From: Sutcliffiella halmapala
GTDB taxonomy: Bacteria; Bacillota; Bacilli; Bacillales; Bacillaceae_I
DNA: 64,000 nucleotides
Direction of reading: 5' to 3'
NCBI RefSeq assembly: GCF_002019665.1
Contig: NZ_KV917375.1
Span: 4,043,445-4,107,444, forward strand
The notes under the pieces were generated by a model. That model worked only from the letters and a program-made list of their open reading frames with translations, was not told the DNA's origin and did no database searches. Each line of letters starts with the position of its first letter. Position 1 is the first letter of the stretch. Positions 48,444 to 57,301 of the stretch are shown piece by piece. A program made the position numbers and the translations under genes.

Positions 48444-49433
48444 TTATTCAGCCGCTAAAATTCTTTCATATAAATCCAATTGCTCTTCTGTTAATGAGGA
48501 TTGAATAGCTGGGAGCATTGCTTCACGGAAAGCTTCTTGATCAACATCAATGAATTCCATTCCTTCTGCTTTCAAAGCTTCTTCAATCGCTCCAATTTCT
48601 TGTTCGTATAGCTCGTCACCATAAGCTTGAGCTTCTTTAGCTGCTTCTAATACAGCTTCGCGTTGTTCATCCGTTAATGAATCCCATTGCTTATTTCCTA
48701 CTAAAATATAAATCCAAGAATAAACATGCTCAGTTCTATTTACGTAATTTTGAATTTCATATAAAGCGCCACTTTTGATTAAGTCTACTGGGTTTTCCTG
48801 ACCATCAATAACTCCTTGCTGTACGCCAGTAAATACTTCATTAAAGTCCATAACTTGAGGTTTCGCACCCGCAGCTTCCCATGCTTTCAAGAATAAGGGA
48901 ACATTTGGAACGCGCATGCTAAATCCACTTAAGTCAGCTGGAGTTTTAATAGGATCGTTAGATGTTAAATTACGTGGTGCACGAGTATGATAATATAACG
49001 TGGTTAATTGGGCCTTTTCTTTAATTTCGGCTTCAATCTCTTCACCCAATTCACCTTCAACAACGGTTTTCACATGTTCTAAATCTTTAAATGCATAAGG
49101 AACTGCCATTAACGCAGCTTTTGGAGCCCAGTTTTGTAATGTTTCTCCAGATATAACCATGTCTGCTGTTCCTGCTTGGATCGCATTAATTGTATCTGTT
49201 TCTCCACCTAATGAATTATTCGGATATATATTAATTTCAATTTGACCATCTGTTTTTTCTTTCACAGAATCAGCAAACTTCACAGCTGTTTTGTGCCAGA
49301 TATGATTTTCATCCGATAAATGTCCTAATTTCCATTTAACTACTTTCCCCTCTGTACTAGTAGAACCACCACCGCACGCAGTTAACATTAGCATGACAGC
49401 TAAAATTGCAGATACTAAACTCCATTTCTTCAT
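48444..49433 (-). CDS. dctP: TRAP transporter solute-binding lipoprotein DctP
   Basis: A 329-residue binding protein with a lipoprotein signal (LMLTACGGG, Cys about 20). The DctP pattern is GHLSDENHIWHKTAVKFAD, IEINIYPNNSLGGE, PADLSGFSMRVP (with the carboxylate-binding Arg) and VFTGVQQGVIDGQENP. It probably captures a uronate or aldonate outside the cell. First of the three TRAP genes. Confidence 0.9.
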   Translation of the reverse strand: MKKWSLVSAILAVMLMLTACGGGSTSTEGKVVKWKLGHLSDENHIWHKTAVKFADSVKEKTDGQIEINIYPNNSLGGETDTINAIQAGTADMVISGETLQNWAPKAALMAVPYAFKDLEHVKTVVEGELGEEIEAEIKEKAQLTTLYYHTRAPRNLTSNDPIKTPADLSGFSMRVPNVPLFLKAWEAAGAKPQVMDFNEVFTGVQQGVIDGQENPVDLIKSGALYEIQNYVNRTEHVYSWIYILVGNKQWDSLTDEQREAVLEAAKEAQAYGDELYEQEIGAIEEALKAEGMEFIDVDQEAFREAMLPAIQSSLTEEQLDLYERILAAE

Positions 49434-49509
49434 TCGTTTTTCCCCCTAGTAATATATTGTTTTATTATATTTCTTGAAAAAGGCAGCCTTTGGTTACCCA
49501 TTTCAACTA

Positions 49510-50520
49510 TTATTTTTTTAAGTACTCATAAACCGTTGTTGCAATTGAAATACCTTCTTCTAGATTTTTTTCTTCATTTAATTGCTCGATTTCTCCAGGT
49601 ACAAATACTTGAGAAAAACCAGGAGCTGGCGGAACATTTCGTAATTCTTCCATCATTTGATCCATTTGTTCTAAAAATGTATTAGTATCTGTAAAGAATC
49701 CAGGGTTAATCGCACAGAAATAATGTCCAAGCTTACGCTTTTTATCTAAATCACCATACATTTTAGCAACATGTGGGCCAAAAGCAGCTCCAGCTAATAA
49801 ACCAGAGAAGATATCAACGATAAGAGATAGGCCATACCCTTTAGGGCCACCAAATGGTGATAAAGAAGCCACTTTTGTTGGGTCAGTTACTGTTTCACCA
49901 TTTTCATCCACACCCCAACCAGCAGGTATTTCCTTTCCTTCTTCCTGATACTGAAGGATTTTTCCAAATGCTACATTTGACGTTGCCATGTCTAGGATCA
50001 TAGGCTTTTTTGTTTTTGCAGGAACACCATAGGCTATTGGGTTTGTTCCTAAAAATGATTCTTTTCCACCAAATGGAACAACAATTTTATCTGTATGAGT
50101 CATCGCAATCCCAATCAGATTTTGTTCTGCAGCTTTTTGAACAAAGTAACTTAACGCTCCACAATGGCTGCTATTTATTGCTGTGACCATTCCAACACCA
50201 TTTTCTTTTGCCATATCCATTGCATGTTGCATAGCAATATCACTAATTACATGGCCAAAACCATCATCTCCATCAACGATTCCAGTAACTGGACCTGTTT
50301 TTTTGAATTCAATGTTAGCATTTGGATTAATTCCACCCGCTTGAATTCGGCTAACATAATGCTCTGTTCGAAGTACGCCATGAGAATTAACATTACGCAA
50401 ATCGGCATGAACAAGAATCGCTGCTATTTTTTCAGCGTTTTCTTTATTCACCCCTGCTCCTTTTAATTTCTTTACTACTAATTCTTTTGCTTCTTCATGT
50501 GGAATAACTACTTTTGACAT
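49510..50520 (-). CDS. Ldh_2-family NAD(P)-dependent oxidoreductase (YjmC/YiaK-like)
   Basis: A 336-residue protein of the malate/L-lactate dehydrogenase type 2 family: [77 protein letters not shown]. Relatives include YjmC of the exu operon, ureidoglycolate dehydrogenase and diketogulonate reductase YiaK. With a TRAP system next to it, a sugar-acid substrate is likely. Confidence 0.85.
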   Translation of the reverse strand: MSKVVIPHEEAKELVVKKLKGAGVNKENAEKIAAILVHADLRNVNSHGVLRTEHYVSRIQAGGINPNANIEFKKTGPVTGIVDGDDGFGHVISDIAMQHAMDMAKENGVGMVTAINSSHCGALSYFVQKAAEQNLIGIAMTHTDKIVVPFGGKESFLGTNPIAYGVPAKTKKPMILDMATSNVAFGKILQYQEEGKEIPAGWGVDENGETVTDPTKVASLSPFGGPKGYGLSLIVDIFSGLLAGAAFGPHVAKMYGDLDKKRKLGHYFCAINPGFFTDTNTFLEQMDQMMEELRNVPPAPGFSQVFVPGEIEQLNEEKNLEEGISIATTVYEYLKK

Positions 50521-50530
50521 CTTGATCCCC

Positions 50531-51076
50531 CTACTCTAAATTCAAATGTATCTTCTTCATCTCTTCCTGCAAGGAGGATGATTGTAAACTATCAATAATT
50601 GCTGCATCTAAAAGAATATGTGCAGATTGATCGAATTGATTTCCTAATGGCTGTATGGTAGATGGTTCACTAGGCAGGCGATGCTTAGTAGCAGCTGGAA
50701 TAAGGAGACCACCACTACACCATGTACTACTAAGAGCATCCCGATTCGTTGTAACAAGAAATACATGCGCACCAACTTTAAAAGCGCTTTCACCAATGTG
50801 TACAGTTTGCGCTGTTTTACCAGATCCAGATAAAACGATTAATACATCTGAAGACCCAATCGCTGGCGTTGTAGTCTCTCCAATAACAAACACTCGTTTT
50901 CCACCATGCATTAATCGCATAGCTATTGCTTTTGCAACTAAGCCAGAACGACCTTCACCTGCAAAATAAAAGGTTCGATCTTCCTGAAGCAATTGAACAA
51001 GTGCACTGTATTCTTCCTCTGAAACTTGGCTACAAACTGTCCTCAATTCATCTAAAATAGTAGAAATCGTGTTCAT
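50531..51076 (-). CDS. hxlB: 6-phospho-3-hexuloisomerase family SIS protein
   Basis: A 181-residue SIS-domain protein: [46 protein letters not shown] and a C-terminal [17 protein letters not shown], matching HxlB. In the ribulose monophosphate pathway it interconverts hexulose-6-phosphate and fructose-6-phosphate and works with HxlA, whose homologue ends this operon. Its presence supports hxlA as a true hexulose phosphate enzyme. Confidence 0.8.
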   Translation of the reverse strand: MNTISTILDELRTVCSQVSEEEYSALVQLLQEDRTFYFAGEGRSGLVAKAIAMRLMHGGKRVFVIGETTTPAIGSSDVLIVLSGSGKTAQTVHIGESAFKVGAHVFLVTTNRDALSSTWCSGGLLIPAATKHRLPSEPSTIQPLGNQFDQSAHILLDAAIIDSLQSSSLQEEMKKIHLNLE

Positions 51077-51091
51077 TCAATGCTCCTCCTT

Positions 51092-52048
51092 TCATCGTTC
51101 AATTATTGGGTCATTTTGTATGAAAGCTATTACTTCATCTAAATATGGTAATCCTTCATTATCTCCGGATACATTTGTGACAAGTGCTCCTACACCATTG
51201 GCAAAGCGCAAGATTTCTTTCGGCTCATAATTGTGTAAGTACGCATAAATATAGCCAGCATCAAAACCATCTCCAGCACCTACTGTGTCAACGACTGAAA
51301 TTTTGAAGGCTTCTCCTTTTGTCCATTCACCATTGCGATAAAGCATGGATCCATTCCCACCATCTTTAATAACGAAATCACGAATATTATAGTGATGGGC
51401 AAGTTCTGCTAGTTCTTTCTTCGAATCTTTACCTGTAATCAAACGAATTTCATCTAAACCTGTTAATAAAATGTCTACATTCGGAAAAATCATTTCATAA
51501 ACTTTTCGCGCTTCCTCCATTGTCCATAGTTTTAGTCGGATGTTTGGATCGAACGAAATAGGAATGCTTTTCGCTTTTGCTCTTTTTATAATTTCCATAA
51601 CAATATGTCTGTTTTTTTCATCTATCGCTAAGTAAACACCTGTTAAATGAATTAGATTGATTCCATCAAACATCTCGTCTGTTATGTCCTCAGGTGAAAT
51701 AGTTAGAATAGGAGACTGATAGCGATAGTAATTTGTTTTTCCTGAACCATCCGCTTGAATCTCTTTAAAATTTAACGATGTGGGGTGTCCATCAACAAAG
51801 TTCACTTGTGACATATCGACACCCTCACCACGAGCAAAATTATATATAACTCTACCAAATTCATCTTTACCAAGACGACTCACCCATCTACTAGTAATGC
51901 CAAGCCGTGCACAGCCAATGGCAAAATTCAATTCTGCTCCACCCATCTTGCGCTCAAAATGAGTGACATAACGTAAAGGGCCTGTTGTCACAGGATTCAT
52001 AGTAATCATAGCGTCGCCAATTGTTAATACATTAAATTGTGATGACAT
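51092..52048 (-). CDS. kdgK: 2-keto-3-deoxygluconate kinase (PfkB family)
   Basis: A 318-residue sugar kinase. The N-terminal GDAMITMNPVTTGPLRYV and GGAELNFAIGCARLG, and the C-terminal VDTVGAGDGFDAGYIYAY (anion hole and catalytic Asp), are PfkB hallmarks close to KdgK. It phosphorylates KDG from UxuA to KDPG for the aldolase of the same operon. Located directly after the repressor gene. Confidence 0.88.
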   Translation of the reverse strand: MSSQFNVLTIGDAMITMNPVTTGPLRYVTHFERKMGGAELNFAIGCARLGITSRWVSRLGKDEFGRVIYNFARGEGVDMSQVNFVDGHPTSLNFKEIQADGSGKTNYYRYQSPILTISPEDITDEMFDGINLIHLTGVYLAIDEKNRHIVMEIIKRAKAKSIPISFDPNIRLKLWTMEEARKVYEMIFPNVDILLTGLDEIRLITGKDSKKELAELAHHYNIRDFVIKDGGNGSMLYRNGEWTKGEAFKISVVDTVGAGDGFDAGYIYAYLHNYEPKEILRFANGVGALVTNVSGDNEGLPYLDEVIAFIQNDPIIER

Positions 52049-52066
52049 TCTACATTCTCCTTGCTG

Positions 52067-53071
52067 CTACACTGATCCCCTCTTAATCAACGATGGCAAA
52101 TATCTTTTAATCTCATATTCTTCATCCAGTTGTTTATTACCAATCAACTCTAGTATTTTTATTGCTGCATCTTTTCCCATTTCAAAGGTTGGTTGCTTTA
52201 CTACGGTTATTGGAGGGGTTGAAAAATCTAAAAATGGTGAATCATCGATTGCTGTAACGCTTACATCTTCAGGGATACGAAGGTTCTTCGCCTTCAAAAA
52301 TTTCAACAGTTCAATTAACGACAAATCATTTGTAGCAAAAAAAGCACTCGGACGATCCTCACCTTCCCAAACTTTTTCTAAACGATCAACAATTTCATGT
52401 CGATCTGCTGTTATAATCCAATCCTTATTTAAAGGTAATCCATTATTAACTAATACCTTTTCAAATCCAGCTATTCGTTCCATTCTAGGTGTTATCCCTC
52501 TTGTTACTGATGTACTAACTAAACCAATTTTAGTCTTTCCACTTTGAATAATTGGGTCAACTGCAAGCTGTGCTGCTTTTTCATTATCTAACATCAAGAT
52601 AGGGTAAATAGGCGGGTCCATTTTACGGTCTAAGAAGACAATCGGAAAATTGGATTTTTTTATTTTTTCATACAAATCAGCATTCCCGCTAGTAGGAAAA
52701 ATGATTAATCCATCCACTTGCTTTGCCATTAACATTTCAATATAACTTCGCTCTTTTTTCGGATCATCATCTGCATTACACACAAATAGATGAAAATCGT
52801 TATTTTCACAAACATCTTCGATTGAACGTATTATTTCTGTTGAAAACATGTGAAGAATATTTGCAACTATAACTCCAATCGTTGAAGTTTTCTTTTGCTT
52901 CAAGCTCTTTGCAATTTGATTTGGGATATACCCAAGTTCATAAATTGCTTGCTCAATACGTTTTTTTGTGTCCTCAGCCATATATTCATAACGACAATTT
53001 ATGAATTGTGAAACTGTACTTTTTGATACATTAGCTTTTTTTGCTACATCTTGCATTGTTACTTTCTTCAT
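52067..53071 (-). CDS. LacI-family repressor of the sugar-acid operon
   Basis: A 334-residue LacI regulator with the N-terminal helix-turn-helix VTMQDVAKKANVSKSTVSQF, hinge LGYIPNQIAKSLKQKKTSTI and periplasmic-binding-protein-like effector domain. Similar to KdgR/ExuR regulators. It is the first gene of the operon, so it probably represses itself and everything downstream; the effector may be KDG or a uronate. ATG 53071 has GAGGAA 7 nt upstream; the GTG five codons earlier is part of that site. Confidence 0.88.
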   Translation of the reverse strand: MKKVTMQDVAKKANVSKSTVSQFINCRYEYMAEDTKKRIEQAIYELGYIPNQIAKSLKQKKTSTIGVIVANILHMFSTEIIRSIEDVCENNDFHLFVCNADDDPKKERSYIEMLMAKQVDGLIIFPTSGNADLYEKIKKSNFPIVFLDRKMDPPIYPILMLDNEKAAQLAVDPIIQSGKTKIGLVSTSVTRGITPRMERIAGFEKVLVNNGLPLNKDWIITADRHEIVDRLEKVWEGEDRPSAFFATNDLSLIELLKFLKAKNLRIPEDVSVTAIDDSPFLDFSTPPITVVKQPTFEMGKDAAIKILELIGNKQLDEEYEIKRYLPSLIKRGSV

Positions 53072-53089
53072 TTTTAATTTCCTCACTAG

Positions 53090-53114
53090 TAAATCGGTTT
53101 AGTAAATCGGTTTA
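53090..53114. promoter_or_regulatory. Tandem LacI-type operators ahead of the repressor gene
   Basis: TAAATCGGTTTA occurs twice (53090-53101 and 53103-53114), 13 nt apart. It is a pseudo-palindrome (10 of 12 positions symmetric) with the central CG expected for LacI-family sites. Confidence 0.6.
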
Positions 53115-53186
53115 GTAGAATTATAAATGAAAACCCTTTCAAAAATCAACTGTTTTTTTGCAAAAAAACTAAACTATCAGACTTTT

Positions 53187-53199
53187 TAAATCGATTATA
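53187..53199 (-). promoter_or_regulatory. Third operator-like site overlapping a -10 element
   Basis: TAAATCGATTAT (53187-53198) is related to the two sites downstream, and its complement contains TATAAT (53194-53199), a consensus -10 box for the leftward operon. No convincing -35 was found at 17 nt. Confidence 0.45.
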
Positions 53200-53232
53200 C
53201 AGATTATCACGTTCAAGCTTCATTAAAATAAC

Positions 53233-53260
53233 AAAAAAATCCTTGCACACCATATGCAAG
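53233..53260 (-). terminator. Terminator after the sulfatase gene
   Basis: CTTGCA (53242-53247) pairs with TGCAAG (53255-53260), followed on the minus strand by a run of seven T. It separates the sulfatase from the repressor operon. Confidence 0.7.
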
Positions 53261-53359
53261 AATTTTCTTGATTTCATTATTTGAAAAATTAGCTTAATAC
53301 CTTATACAACAAAATTGACGGACCAGAAACCTATTATCCACAGAACCGTCACCACTGTT

Positions 53360-54799
53360 TCATCGATACAGACGCTCTAATCTATTTGCAGCAGCATAAC
53401 GCTCTTCTTTACGTAGTTTTTCCAAATAGTTCTCTAGTGTATTGCCTCGAGTGTGAAAGGGACCACCTTCGTGCATGACCACCCACATCGGGTCAACTGG
53501 AGAATCAGATATGAGCATCTGTTCCGCTACCCATTCATCCAGAAGTATTAGTCCTTGAGCTACTATATCTTGGCGTTTGTCTACAAGATTATGAAGCTCG
53601 TGTGGATCGTTTTCTATATCAAAAAGCATGAGCTTAGGTAATTCCTTGAAGCCATCATGATAGGTTCTGATTAGGATCCAATTATCAAATCGAACGGATC
53701 GCTGACAACTCCATGCGTTTTGGCTCACAACGAGATATGGACGACCTATTGACTTTCCTTCTGTCAAAGCAGGTAAGAAGCTTTGGCCATCCCATTTTCC
53801 TCTTGGCTGACCTCCGGCATATTCGACAAAAGTTGGTCCAAAATCGATTTGATAATGGAAATCCTCTTCGACATGACCAGCTTTTATTCCAGGTCCAGCT
53901 ATAATACAAGGAATGCGACTTGTTATATAATCTGCTGTATGATGATCACCATATATATTAAGTTCTCCTTGATTTTCCCCATGATCAGCTGAAATAACGA
54001 TGATGGTTTCCTCTAAGATGCCCTTCTTATCCAATGCTTGAACAATTTTTCCAATATGATCGTCGACATAACGAATCGCTGTATCATACCCATCAATCCA
54101 CTTTTTAAAATCCTCCCGACACGTTATCTCACTCGGGAGTCCTGGCCACTGGCCACCAGGGAGGTCACGAATACTCCTTGGCCCATAACCTTCTCTCTGT
54201 TTTGCAATAATTTCCTCTGTTAACCAGTCTGGAGCAGGATCATGTTCGAAAGGATTTCCATATTCTTCAGGAGTTCGGTAAGGGGTATGTGCATCCCAGA
54301 AATTAAGATATAAAAACCAATCCTCTTTCTCCGTACCTCTTTCCTCAATCCAACGTAACGCTTCTTCCGCTACATCTCCTGCTTTTTCCCCGGCATGCTT
54401 ACCTGTATCATGTGTTTCCACAAAGCCTTGTAGCACATGCCAAGCTGCATGAAGGCCTGGAAACGGACTAATCATTGCTGTATGAAATCCAATAGACCTT
54501 AAGACGTCGACCCATGCCTGGTGTTCGGTCCCATGATAGTTAAAAGGTCGTTCTGCCCCAATTGGACGTATATCTGCTTGACGTCCCCCATGGTTCACTA
54601 CACCATTATGAATGCCATATTTTGCACTAAATAATGCGGTACGAGAAGGAGCGCACGGCGCATCTGATGCATAATAATTTGTAAAACGCACTCCTCGCTT
54701 TGCTAATTTATCAATATTGGGAGAAGTTTCACGGTGATAACCATAACATCCTAAATGATCAGGACGAAGAGAATCGATATCGATATATAAAATTTTCAT
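53360..54799 (-). CDS. Type I sulfatase
   Basis: A 479-residue cytoplasmic-looking (no signal peptide) sulfatase. ILYIDIDSLRPDHLGCYGY supplies the metal Asp pair. The active-site signature APCAPSRTAL contains CxPSR, whose Cys is converted to formylglycine by a maturase not in this window. IVISADHGENQGE gives the second metal Asp/His pair. Its position next to the sugar-acid operon suggests desulfation of an imported sulfated sugar, but it has its own terminator. Confidence 0.88.
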   Translation of the reverse strand: MKILYIDIDSLRPDHLGCYGYHRETSPNIDKLAKRGVRFTNYYASDAPCAPSRTALFSAKYGIHNGVVNHGGRQADIRPIGAERPFNYHGTEHQAWVDVLRSIGFHTAMISPFPGLHAAWHVLQGFVETHDTGKHAGEKAGDVAEEALRWIEERGTEKEDWFLYLNFWDAHTPYRTPEEYGNPFEHDPAPDWLTEEIIAKQREGYGPRSIRDLPGGQWPGLPSEITCREDFKKWIDGYDTAIRYVDDHIGKIVQALDKKGILEETIIVISADHGENQGELNIYGDHHTADYITSRIPCIIAGPGIKAGHVEEDFHYQIDFGPTFVEYAGGQPRGKWDGQSFLPALTEGKSIGRPYLVVSQNAWSCQRSVRFDNWILIRTYHDGFKELPKLMLFDIENDPHELHNLVDKRQDIVAQGLILLDEWVAEQMLISDSPVDPMWVVMHEGGPFHTRGNTLENYLEKLRKEERYAAANRLERLYR

Positions 54800-54898
54800 A
54801 TTGGTACCCTTCCCTTTCTAATAATTAATTTAGCGTTTAAATTAATTGTATATTCTTACTATTAAATTTCAAGTCTAAATCTTTTTGATCTATCGTGG

Positions 54899-54965
54899 GT
54901 GGACACAGGGACAAGTATATTACCCATACAAAATTTGTAAAATAAACACACAAAAGAACCCTTAA
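54899..54965. repeat. Dispersed repeat, GTGGACACAGGGACA family, long copy
   Basis: GTGGACACAGGGACAAG, then CCATACAAAATTTGTAAAAT and CACACAAAAGAACCCTTAAC. The second half resembles 56792-56843 and the first half 35991-36037. Confidence 0.6.
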
Positions 54966-55114
54966 CATTTAAAAGGGCTATCTTGGTCACACTATAAAAT
55001 TTGTGTTAAAAGCATTGGCTATAACGTTGCAAATGCTGAAATCAATTAGTAGATTTATCTACGGGAATGAAGGTTTATTTTAGGGAATCAAGAATCAGGT
55101 TAAAGATCCTAGCT

Positions 55115-55308
55115 GATAAATAGACGGAAAAATTCCACTTAATTCGTCATTATTATAAAAAAAAGCTTAAATAAACGGAGAGATTCCGCCTATTAACTCG
55201 AAAAATGCGAAAATGAGGGATTTTGCGATGCTTAATCGGAAAACCTCCCCTTATTTACCCCAAAACGAGCACCATTCGATATTTAACCGGAAAATCTCCG
55301 CTTATTTT
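55115..55308. repeat. Second cluster of four palindromic repeats
   Basis: Units at 55115-55143, 55171-55194, 55231-55256 and 55281-55308 follow AAACGGA(G/A)A(N2-4)TCCGC(T/C)TAT with about 54-nt spacing, as in 40761-40946. The 1-kb gap 54800-55828 holds these, the repeat at 54899 and a terminator-like stem, but no gene. Confidence 0.6.
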
Positions 55309-55511
55309 ACTTTTGTTGGTACCGCCGATCAAGGGCAAGACATCATATTAAAAGAAAGTGAGTTTTCCAAGAGAACCTCATTTTGATGTATTATGGTGAA
55401 CACCATATCACAAACAAGTGAAGTTTCAAGCAAGGGAGTCTTAAATAAAAATTGATTTACCTCCTCTTCTACTAAAGCTGTGTTAGTTGAAGAACTGGTC
55501 ATTAGATTATA

Positions 55512-55546
55512 AAAAACGCAGCGGATGCTAAAACCCCTGCGTTTTT
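55512..55546. terminator. Terminator-like stem in the gap before the AraC gene
   Basis: AAAAACGCA (55512-55520) pairs with TGCGTTTTT (55538-55546). No gene ends nearby, so it may be a relic of a lost gene. Confidence 0.5.
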
Positions 55547-55828
55547 CTGTGTGAAATTGTTGTCTAAAAGTATGCGAATTAGCTTGATATTGACCTTATT
55601 AATTCGGTTTTTCTACTTCTCATCAACCGAACTACTTAGAGAACCTTCACCACTGCTTCCTTCTTTAAACAAAAATTGGCTATAATAGGTCCTAGTATAA
55701 AAGATGTTCTGAAGAATTTCACTTAAATTACGAAGCTAAGTGCAGCTATAAATCCTGTCCAAACAGAGCACAAATTAACAGGCATTTTGTCCACATTAAA
55801 CTTATTATATTTGTAGGAGTTGAAGCAG

Positions 55829-56686
55829 ATGGCATTGGTAGAATCGTTACAAAAGGCAATAGACTACATGGAGGAACATTTACTAGAGCCTCTAACGATT
55901 GAGGAGATAGCGAAACATGCAAATGCATCTCCTTTTCACTTTCAACGTACGTTTATGATCTTGACCGATTTATCTGTCGGAGACTATCTTCGACGACGCC
56001 GTTTAACCTTGGCAGCCCAAGAGTTAACCAGCACAGCTAGCAAAATTATCGACCTTGCTTTTAAATATGGCTACGAAACTCCCGAAGCTTTCTCAAAAGC
56101 TTTTCGTAAACAGCATGGAATGACTCCGAGTGAAGCGCGAAAAGGGATTGGGAAGCTACAATCTTATAACCGCCTGAGGATACAGGTGAATTTGAAAGGA
56201 GCAGAACCGATGAAATATAAAATTATTGAAAGAGACGCTTTCCAAGTAATTGGAGTAAAACGTGAATGTCCATGTGGGACTGACACAGAAGGTCCGGGTA
56301 TCCCAGAGTTTTGGGGTGAAGTCAGTGCAAATGGAACAGTCAACAAGCTGATGCAATTTATCAATGGAGAAATTAAGGGTTTATTAGGAATGACTGACAA
56401 TTACAATCCTGATAAAAATACGATTGATTATTGGGTTGCTGCGGAGCATGTTGGAGACGTGCCGGATGGATTATCTAGCTTTCAATTCCCCGCATCCAAA
56501 TGGGTCGTTTTTGAAGTACATGGGCATGCTCCAACGGCAATGGTCAGTGCTTGGAAACTAATTTATTCAGAATGGATCCCTTCTAATGGATATGAAATAG
56601 CTGAGCTTCCAGCCATAGAAGCTTACATCGATTCTGATCTCTTTAGTCCAAATGCATTGAATGAAATTTGGCTTGCCGTAAAATAG
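55829..56686 (+). CDS. AraC-family regulator with GyrI-like effector domain
   Basis: A 285-residue protein. The N-terminal AraC DNA-binding domain (about 1-105) has two helix-turn-helices (LTIEEIAKHANASPFHFQRT; IIDLAFKYGYETPEAFSKAF). The C-terminal GyrI-like/SOUL domain (about 125-285) has FQVIGVKRECPCG and KWVVFEVHGHAP, as in Rob and BmrR-type effector binding. It probably senses a small hydrophobic compound. ATG 55829 is 9 nt after TAGGAG; a TTG at 55820 touches that site. Confidence 0.88.
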   Translation: MALVESLQKAIDYMEEHLLEPLTIEEIAKHANASPFHFQRTFMILTDLSVGDYLRRRRLTLAAQELTSTASKIIDLAFKYGYETPEAFSKAFRKQHGMTPSEARKGIGKLQSYNRLRIQVNLKGAEPMKYKIIERDAFQVIGVKRECPCGTDTEGPGIPEFWGEVSANGTVNKLMQFINGEIKGLLGMTDNYNPDKNTIDYWVAAEHVGDVPDGLSSFQFPASKWVVFEVHGHAPTAMVSAWKLIYSEWIPSNGYEIAELPAIEAYIDSDLFSPNALNEIWLAVK

Positions 56687-56791
56687 AACCTTGTACTTTA
56701 CAAAAAATAAGTGCGCTGTCATACGTACGAAAGATGGGAATTCGTTAGACTGAATCCTCATCTTTCCTTTTTGATAGATATAATTCTGGTA

Positions 56792-56843
56792 GACTAGGTT
56801 CATCGTCCATGCAAAAATTGTAAAACACACATCAAAGAACCTT
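56792..56843. repeat. Diverged copy of the dispersed repeat
   Basis: Contains CCATGCAAAAATTGTAAAAC then ACACATCAAAGAACCTTT, matching the second half of the repeat at 54899-54965. Confidence 0.5.
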
Positions 56844-56902
56844 TAGCCATCATAAACGAGGCACTCATTCAAAAAGGAAGCACTTAGAACCGTCCCCACT
56901 GC

Positions 56903-57280
56903 TTAAAGTATTACCCCCGAAAAATCCCCTTTCAACACTTCTTTTTCATGCTGATTTTCGCATGAAAAGTTCGCCAAAATAGCAGTTCTATCTTTTTCAT
57001 TCTTTTCGTATTTTTCAATGGTCACTTCACAAATGATGGTATCTCCCGTAAATACAGGTCTTAAAAACTCAAAATTCATATTCCGAGCCATTACGTTATA
57101 ATCCCCACCTACTTTAGTTGGGAGGGTTGCTGTTAATAATCCTTGAACGACAAGTCTTCCTTGTTCATCTGGAGTGATATGATGAATGCCTTCATCACCT
57201 GAAACTTCAGTAAATAATTCCACATCCCTTACTGTAAAGGTTCGTTCAAACGTAATAATATCTCCTACTTTTAATGACAT
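56903..57280 (-). CDS. MaoC/hotdog-fold dehydratase-like protein
   Basis: A 125-residue single hotdog domain of the MaoC-like type: VGDIITFERTFTVRDVELF, EVSGDEGIHHITPD (hydratase-like Asp/His region), GLLTATLPTKVGG and FLRPVFTGDTIICEV. Family members hydrate enoyl-CoA or bind acyl thioesters. It begins 21 nt after the hydrolase stop and is in the same operon. ATG 57280 has GGGGAG 6 nt upstream. Confidence 0.75.
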   Translation of the reverse strand: MSLKVGDIITFERTFTVRDVELFTEVSGDEGIHHITPDEQGRLVVQGLLTATLPTKVGGDYNVMARNMNFEFLRPVFTGDTIICEVTIEKYEKNEKDRTAILANFSCENQHEKEVLKGDFSGVIL

Positions 57281-57301
57281 ATCCATCTCCCCTTTCTTTC
57301 A

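Noticed and set aside
55115-55308. Regularly spaced repeats as a CRISPR array
   Set aside because: Units are degenerate and palindromic, only four per cluster, intervening segments differ in length, and no cas genes are present.
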